From the NCBI RefSeq assembly GCF_932526225.1, contig NC_064045.1:13510442-13574441 (forward strand): a stretch of 64,000 nucleotides of DNA. The letters are read 5' to 3'. Shown piece after piece: positions 63,801 through 64,000 of the stretch. Position 1 is the stretch's first letter; each line of letters starts with the position of its first letter. Made by a program: the position numbers and the translations under genes. The DNA is from Nematostella vectensis. Lineage: Eukaryota > Cnidaria > Anthozoa > Actiniaria > Edwardsiidae. The notes below the pieces were generated by a model. That model saw nothing but the letters and a program-made list of their open reading frames with translations, did no database searches and was not told where the DNA came from.

Positions 63801-63842
63801 TTCCCAAACTCGGGTGTGATCCACCTTGGATGCACTTCAAGC
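26404..63842 (-). CDS. ZZEF1: Multi-exon ZZEF1-like gene (C-terminal part)
   Basis: At least 35 coding exons were read from splice sites with matching phases; the 5' end lies outside the window. The product contains two adjacent ZZ zinc fingers followed by a long C-terminal region ending in an acidic tail. Known: ZZEF1 of animals carries EF-hand, DOC and tandem ZZ domains and a long C-terminus; its ZZ region reads histone tails or SUMO in other species. The sequence between and after the fingers (GGVKPEGH, then WLQFAALTLSLA) matches what I remember of ZZEF1 rather than other ZZ proteins. Exon coordinates are given in the grouped entries. One exon between 43874 and 32221 appears to be missing because the phases do not match there, and a possible frameshift occurs near 57370. 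Confidence 0.8.
26536..26725. repeat. 62-bp tandem repeat carrying the last intron's splice acceptor
   Basis: Three copies of CTCGGGTCTAGGGCTTGACC plus AACATAAAATACGTA and more. The first copy includes the real acceptor CTAG and seven bases of the final exon; the others duplicate both. Confidence 0.88.
27940..28325. repeat. 35-bp minisatellite
   Basis: About eleven copies of GGCACGATAACGATAGAACG followed by TGTCACGGAAGAAAT in a ZZEF1 intron. Confidence 0.92.
28427..28700. repeat. ~90-bp tandem repeat carrying a splice acceptor
   Basis: Three copies beginning GCCATCGCTATCTACAGCTT. The first copy is the real acceptor and start of exon 28340-28447; copies two and three repeat the exon start and (in copy two) the CTGTAG acceptor. 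Confidence 0.85.
28881..29140. repeat. 54-bp tandem repeat of a polypyrimidine tract
   Basis: Five copies of GAGGGGGGAGGGGAAAGGTG plus ACTTACGGGGAGAAGTCAAC directly upstream (in transcript sense) of the acceptor at 28880. The tract is copied, but the terminal AG is not retained. Confidence 0.88.
29216..29341. mobile_element. MITE, CAGnnGCGGA family, copy 2
   Basis: CAGGGGCGAGTCTAGCTTTT at one end and CCCTAGATCCGCTACTG at the other. The flanks TGATA and GGATA fit a 5-bp duplication with one change. Confidence 0.7.
29600..30012. repeat. 42-bp minisatellite
   Basis: About ten copies of GGACTTCATAGCTAAAGGAG then GAAGGATGGAGGGTGTAACCCA. The repeat gives a false open frame because its length is a multiple of three. 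Confidence 0.92.
30340..30540. repeat. Diverged ~80-bp repeat, first cluster
   Basis: Units with AACCTAGAAAGAACCTAA and CGGTCGGATAAG. The same family recurs at 32240-32580 in the adjacent intron. Confidence 0.6.
31255..31860. repeat. 34-bp minisatellite
   Basis: About eighteen nearly identical copies of GAGCTATAACCTTTCACAGA followed by TAGCTATAATCAAG, in a ZZEF1 intron. Confidence 0.93.
32240..32600. repeat. Diverged ~80-bp repeat, second cluster
   Basis: Four to five copies of ACGGTCG(A/G)ATAAG followed by CATCGCACAA and CCTAGAAAG. They give open frames with LIRPL on the minus strand, which are not taken as coding. Confidence 0.65.
32601..36604. other. Large intron interior, no gene seen
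   Basis: AT-rich intronic DNA. No open frame shows a known domain or a clear exon with both splice sites. A poly-A run lies at 36136-36160. The exon missing between 43874 and 32221 may be hidden in this stretch or to its right. Confidence 0.5.
36605..37176. mobile_element. MITE-like element with long imperfect terminal inverted repeats
   Basis: The outer arms share CCGGCGCACA(C/T)GGT(G/A)AGCAAAA. The inner arms share CCTGAGAATTCTCGGGC and its inverse at 36768 and 37067. There is no transposase. Confidence 0.65.
37177..40827. other. Intron interior left of the GPCR
   Basis: Mostly unannotated. Short tandem duplications of ACTGTCACTGAGAATGGTAC lie at 38385-38540. Three diverged ~190-bp copies of TGTTTGGCGTTTTGACCAGA with CTTCGCGCGCATTTC lie at 38840-39420. 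An isolated 62-codon plus-strand frame at 38534-38722 has no recognised family. AAC repeats lie at 40150-40168. Confidence 0.5.
40828..41934 (+). CDS. Class A (rhodopsin-like) G protein-coupled receptor, intronless
   Basis: A 368-residue protein with seven hydrophobic segments (about residues 12-34, 45-67, 84-104, 126-146, 161-181, 205-226 and 243-262). The start of intracellular loop 2 has LERTYG in place of the usual DRY. Transmembrane helix 6 has CMTP in place of CWxP. Helix 7 has NSFINVVVYSYK, with the proline of NPxxY replaced by Val. A Cys cluster (YCCCHC) after helix 7 is a likely palmitoylation site, and the tail is Ser/Thr-rich. The extracellular head is very short. The gene lies within a ZZEF1-like intron on the opposite strand. 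The ligand is unknown; single-exon receptors of this kind are abundant in cnidarians. Confidence 0.9.
   Translation: MGPTTGSDAMVWWPVLWMLESMLIIIANTTAIAVFHSDGFRFRKSIYLLLSLTVSDLLVGLSLFAQAVVELSGRESRVAGVILNGSTSVYQLSIMASIGSFTAISLERTYGVFFPFKHRTLEPKNYTVCVVTPWLIAGCLEGCYYIPPDALNQEKLDATISLLKIIYVSLCFIVMVLSYTAIWIKMKFSKPLGQNGNLTRKNAKLAWTLFTVTLVSVLCMTPIGVQQIYEQLCGCDVDHDVTNFLLMMMNANSFINVVVYSYKIPEFRQQFNAVISNYVYCCCHCRKRVATVSLECPPTRAVPANTRGETKSSASTSQRSGFKMSEVGNLGPERGALPSECCVEPGNSGHSSPTITPGEERSAELQPQ
42045..42135. repeat. Inverted repeat in the GPCR downstream region
   Basis: AGCCTGCTAGCCGGCTCTC and its inverse lie about 48 nt apart, 110 bp after the receptor's stop codon; a transcript would form a stable stem-loop. 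Confidence 0.75.
42733..43366. mobile_element. Non-autonomous DNA transposon, CAGGGCTTCTGG family
   Basis: The terminal inverted repeat CAGGGCTTCTGGAATTACGCG is exact at both ends, with AT-rich ATATAT flanks. Inner parts consist of many AAATTACGCG(C/G) units. There is no coding capacity. Confidence 0.82.
43430..43710. repeat. 45-bp minisatellite
   Basis: About six copies of CAGTACGTACATCAGTCACA followed by CTATGTAACGCATACACTGTCACGG. Confidence 0.9.
43874..46587 (-). CDS. ZZEF1: ZZEF1-like exons upstream of the GPCR-bearing intron
   Basis: Exons 46487-46587 (LRAVYENVGQDRGKLLEEI), 46127-46183 (FRVSDEVKEMSKKW), 45655-45829 (a Pro/Glu-rich linker ending in IPIMSEAEIAE), 44332-44424 (a Lys/Glu-rich helix) and 43874-44047 (ALAIIYARHVLASLLSDWP). 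All phases agree. The exon at 45655 ends GAG|GTAACG; the same exon end and donor are duplicated in the tandem repeat just downstream. The next recognised exon is 11.6 kb away. Confidence 0.85.
44692..45436. mobile_element. MITE with GGGGCCGGTTCCTGAAA ends
   Basis: Terminal inverted repeat GGGGCCGGTTCCTGAAAGCC, extended by scattered TTAACCC/GGGTTA motifs through both arms. It is inserted within the tandem repeat next to exon 45655-45829: the flanks CTTATTCT and TGATCGCG join to reproduce the repeat sequence. Confidence 0.8.
45437..45660. repeat. Tandem repeat carrying a splice donor
   Basis: Three to four copies of CCTCGGCGATCTCCGCCTCA then CTCATGATGGGGGCATTACTCC. The first bases are the reverse complement of the last codons and donor of exon 45655-45829. 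Confidence 0.88.
46220..46480. repeat. Two-copy ~120-bp tandem duplication with C runs
   Basis: TGCACA(T/A)TCAATTCCTCC then CGTTTCTTCT and CTCTTGGGTTACGTTTTGGG occur twice, separated by long C runs. Confidence 0.8.
47022..53322 (-). CDS. ZZEF1: ZZEF1-like exons, armadillo-like helical region
   Basis: Exons 53240-53322, 52616-52694, 51935-52065, 51609-51735, 51012-51065, 50283-50414, 49836-49947, 48544-48614, 47892-48008 and 47022-47210, all joined in phase. Helical repeats such as SLAMGLLGKFLQC, ASTLQLLASASHWEP and GVVPLLVNLACQG suggest an armadillo/HEAT-like superhelix. One exon (50283-50414) encodes a beta-rich piece, GSVVTVKEAGGESRKAVVV. The last exon includes a charged disordered segment (AKAKPTSSTDEPKKDSAPK). 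Confidence 0.85.
47268..47428. mobile_element. MITE, GATTTAG-type ends, copy 1
   Basis: The right end TAGATAGCACGATTTAGTTG (inverse) pairs with GATTTAGCTGGCACGGTTTAG on the left; CTACGACTCGAGT is internal. A related copy is at 58742-58925. Confidence 0.55.
48615..49735. repeat. 42-bp minisatellite next to a splice acceptor
   Basis: About twenty-five copies of AGAGACACTTGGTAAAGAGA then ACTAGGTAAGCTAGGTATTCAC. The reverse complement of the unit contains the CTAGTTCTCTTTAC tract that precedes the real acceptor at 48614. Confidence 0.92.
50400..50830. repeat. 64-bp tandem repeat carrying a splice acceptor and exon start
   Basis: Seven copies of AACATAGCCCATACGCATCA then CCTAACAGCAC and ACAGTAGAACCCCGTTAATA. 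The first copy is the genuine 5' end of exon 50283-50414, and each later copy repeats its first bases and CTGTTAG acceptor. Confidence 0.9.
51225..51530. repeat. 41-bp minisatellite
   Basis: About eight copies of GCGTGACAAGGGGAATGATT followed by AGCGTCACGGGGTTGTGGAAA. Confidence 0.92.
51786..51845. repeat. (AAC)n microsatellite
   Basis: Nearly uninterrupted ACA triplets downstream of the ZZEF1-like exon 51935-52065. Confidence 0.9.
52144..52383. mobile_element. piggyBac-like MITE, truncated second copy
   Basis: Starts TTAAAGCGGCAATTTCACCAG and matches the copy at 25614-25867 through CTCCGGAAGTAAACTGGTG, then breaks off before the final ~15 bp and TTAA. Confidence 0.75.
52722..52867. mobile_element. 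MITE, CAGnnGCGGA family, copy 3
   Basis: CAGTAGCGGATCTAGGGGGA and AAAGCTAGATCCGCTCCTG ends, with ACCGT directly flanking both sides. Confidence 0.78.
52880..53095. repeat. Imperfect (AAC)n-rich low-complexity stretch
   Basis: Interspersed AACAGC/AACGAC triplets; minus-strand frames rich in Leu, Val and Cys come from it. Confidence 0.85.
53453..54602. mobile_element. Foldback element with ~400-bp arms
   Basis: CACCTTTTGCTGTTCA at 53453 and its inverse ending at 54602 begin arms of about 400 bp, flanked by TA on each side. The arms contain many ATTGA/CAATCAATAACG motifs. There is no transposase, and the paired frames in the arms are shadows. Confidence 0.75.
54780..55325. repeat. 27-bp minisatellite carrying a splice donor
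   Basis: About twenty copies of CAGTGTCTACCTTGAATACA then GTACGTG. The reverse complement has AAGGTAGACAC, the same as the donor AAG|GTAGAC of exon 55335-55499. Unit length is a multiple of three, so false frames of about 190 codons occur on both strands. Confidence 0.93.
55335..58314 (-). CDS. ZZEF1: ZZEF1-like exons after the zinc fingers
   Basis: Exons 58195-58314 (HHHAWLQFAALTLSLANTL), 57808-57906 (GLLHMECLDLVTRCLQYAI), about 56740-57411 and 55335-55499 (KLEKLFARGAQDRLLGLL). The large exon starts with helical sequence (YLLVDKMYLLMDEPPVLVQ) and then has a low-complexity Ser/Glu/Pro/Ala region before ending at VLAEIK|GTTAGG. Its predicted acceptor at 57411 is in phase with the previous exon, but the frame then shifts by one base near 57370, where the main open frame begins. 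Confidence 0.8.
56019..56590. repeat. ~115-bp tandem repeat
   Basis: Five copies beginning TAGCGCGTAACGTGATTACC and including ATATCGAGATAG(G/A)CAGG. Confidence 0.9.
57990..58200. repeat. Two-copy tandem duplication including an exon end
   Basis: TGGGCAGGGGATGCGAGT, CACTCCAATAGCTTTTAACTG and GATGTCAGCG occur twice. The copies also duplicate the 3' end of exon 58195-58314, but with the donor changed from GTGAGA to GCGAGA. Confidence 0.75.
58422..59998 (-). CDS. ZZEF1: ZZEF1-like exons encoding tandem ZZ zinc fingers
   Basis: Exons 59881-59998, 59502-59553, 58950-59063 and 58422-58465. The first ZZ finger reads CDGC, YRCLVC, DLCSACY and then H-x3-H in GHLEFHQ; the second reads CDEC, FHCNEC, DLCIGCH and H-x3-H in HIASH. 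All eight metal ligands are present in both fingers. Introns interrupt each finger between its last Cys pair and its His pair. The two fingers are separated by only a dozen residues, as in ZZEF1, so they probably form one histone-tail-reading unit. Confidence 0.92.
58742..58925. mobile_element. MITE, GATTTAG-type ends, copy 2
   Basis: GGCTGCTTTAAACAGCACGA on the left and the inverse of AGGCTGATTTAGATAGCTGG on the right, with internal CTACAACTCGAGTCG. Related to 47268-47428. Confidence 0.6.
60075..61657. repeat. ~80-bp minisatellite carrying exon end plus splice donor
   Basis: About twenty copies of TTAACTCACTCGTTTCTGCT then CGCTCGTCATGTCCGTCTTT and a variable G run with GT repeats. In transcript sense each unit includes the last codons and GTGAGT donor of exon 61658-61818, and also a C-rich tract ending in ATCATAG, a possible acceptor. 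Confidence 0.93.
61658..63842 (-). CDS. ZZEF1: ZZEF1-like exons before the zinc fingers
   Basis: Exons in transcript order: 63783-63842 (uncertain; LEVHPRWITPEFGKSY), 63354-63409 (APAVLFLQEFLF), 63152-63274 (CGLSLESKVRRAYYTLV), 62848-62914 (AAFECLRAFVLHLLDTEW), 62559-62622 (AYDHTFILDVRLPEFLL) and 61658-61818 (MRWYEEAKTNFDSWWHRME). From 63354 on, every junction has an AG acceptor, a GT donor and consistent phase. The protein is helical with no domain that I can name. The last exon ends with CGA|GTGAGT at the start of a large minisatellite made from that junction. Confidence 0.8.
61819..62558. other. Intron, no gene seen
   Basis: Contains three 24-bp copies of GCAGAAAGACCAACAGGCTA at 62179-62265. 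The plus-strand frame at 62113-62310 is a product of that repeat. Confidence 0.6.
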
Positions 63843-64000
63843 CTAAACATCGTAAAACCCATTATCTATTCCGTACACAGTTTACTACTGTCGAATCTGT
63901 TGTATCGCGACGCCGCATCTTCAAAACATCGATTTGTTTTTGTCTTTTCGGGTTTTCTTTTCCGCCAGTCAAATTATTCTAAGCCTATCCGATTCTTGCC

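Overview
The window looks like genomic DNA of an invertebrate animal, most likely a cnidarian (anthozoan-like). It is AT-rich and crowded with minisatellites and small inverted-repeat transposons. It holds a many-exon host gene, an intronless class A GPCR nested in one of that gene's introns, and a fibrinogen-domain gene fragment. The taxon is an inference from gene style; no rRNA or mitochondrial marker is present.

Region 1 (1-3852): AT-rich non-coding DNA with diverged repeats; no gene could be supported.

Region 2 (3853-20020): a complete Polinton/Maverick-type element (endogenous DNA virus-like), about 16.2 kb. It has long terminal inverted repeats beginning AGTAGTAGG and flanked by the direct repeat TCCCC. 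Fifteen open reading frames appear intact: protein-primed DNA polymerase B, retroviral-type integrase, a putative major capsid protein, packaging ATPase, a putative penton/minor capsid protein, several small membrane or coiled-coil proteins, a 504-residue protein of unknown role, a Cys-rich zinc-repeat protein, an ankyrin protein and a TFIIB-like transcription factor. Replication genes and accessory genes sit at the two ends and face inward; the virion cluster runs rightward in the middle. Nearly every gene is preceded by a TTTAAAGA-type box 26-35 nt before its start codon. A short GC-rich palindrome is scattered through the element, including inside genes.

Region 3 (20021-26400): mostly non-coding, with small transposons, an 18-bp minisatellite and a partial fibrinogen-related gene. 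One of its exons lies inside a ~110-bp inverted repeat.

Region 4 (26404-63842, minus strand): a large multi-exon gene whose spliced exons join in consistent phase and encode tandem ZZ zinc fingers and an acidic C-terminus. I identify it as a ZZEF1 orthologue; the 5' part lies beyond the right edge. Its introns hold the GPCR, several families of MITE-like elements and many minisatellites. Unusually, many of those minisatellites straddle the exon-intron junctions and carry copies of the splice donor or acceptor.
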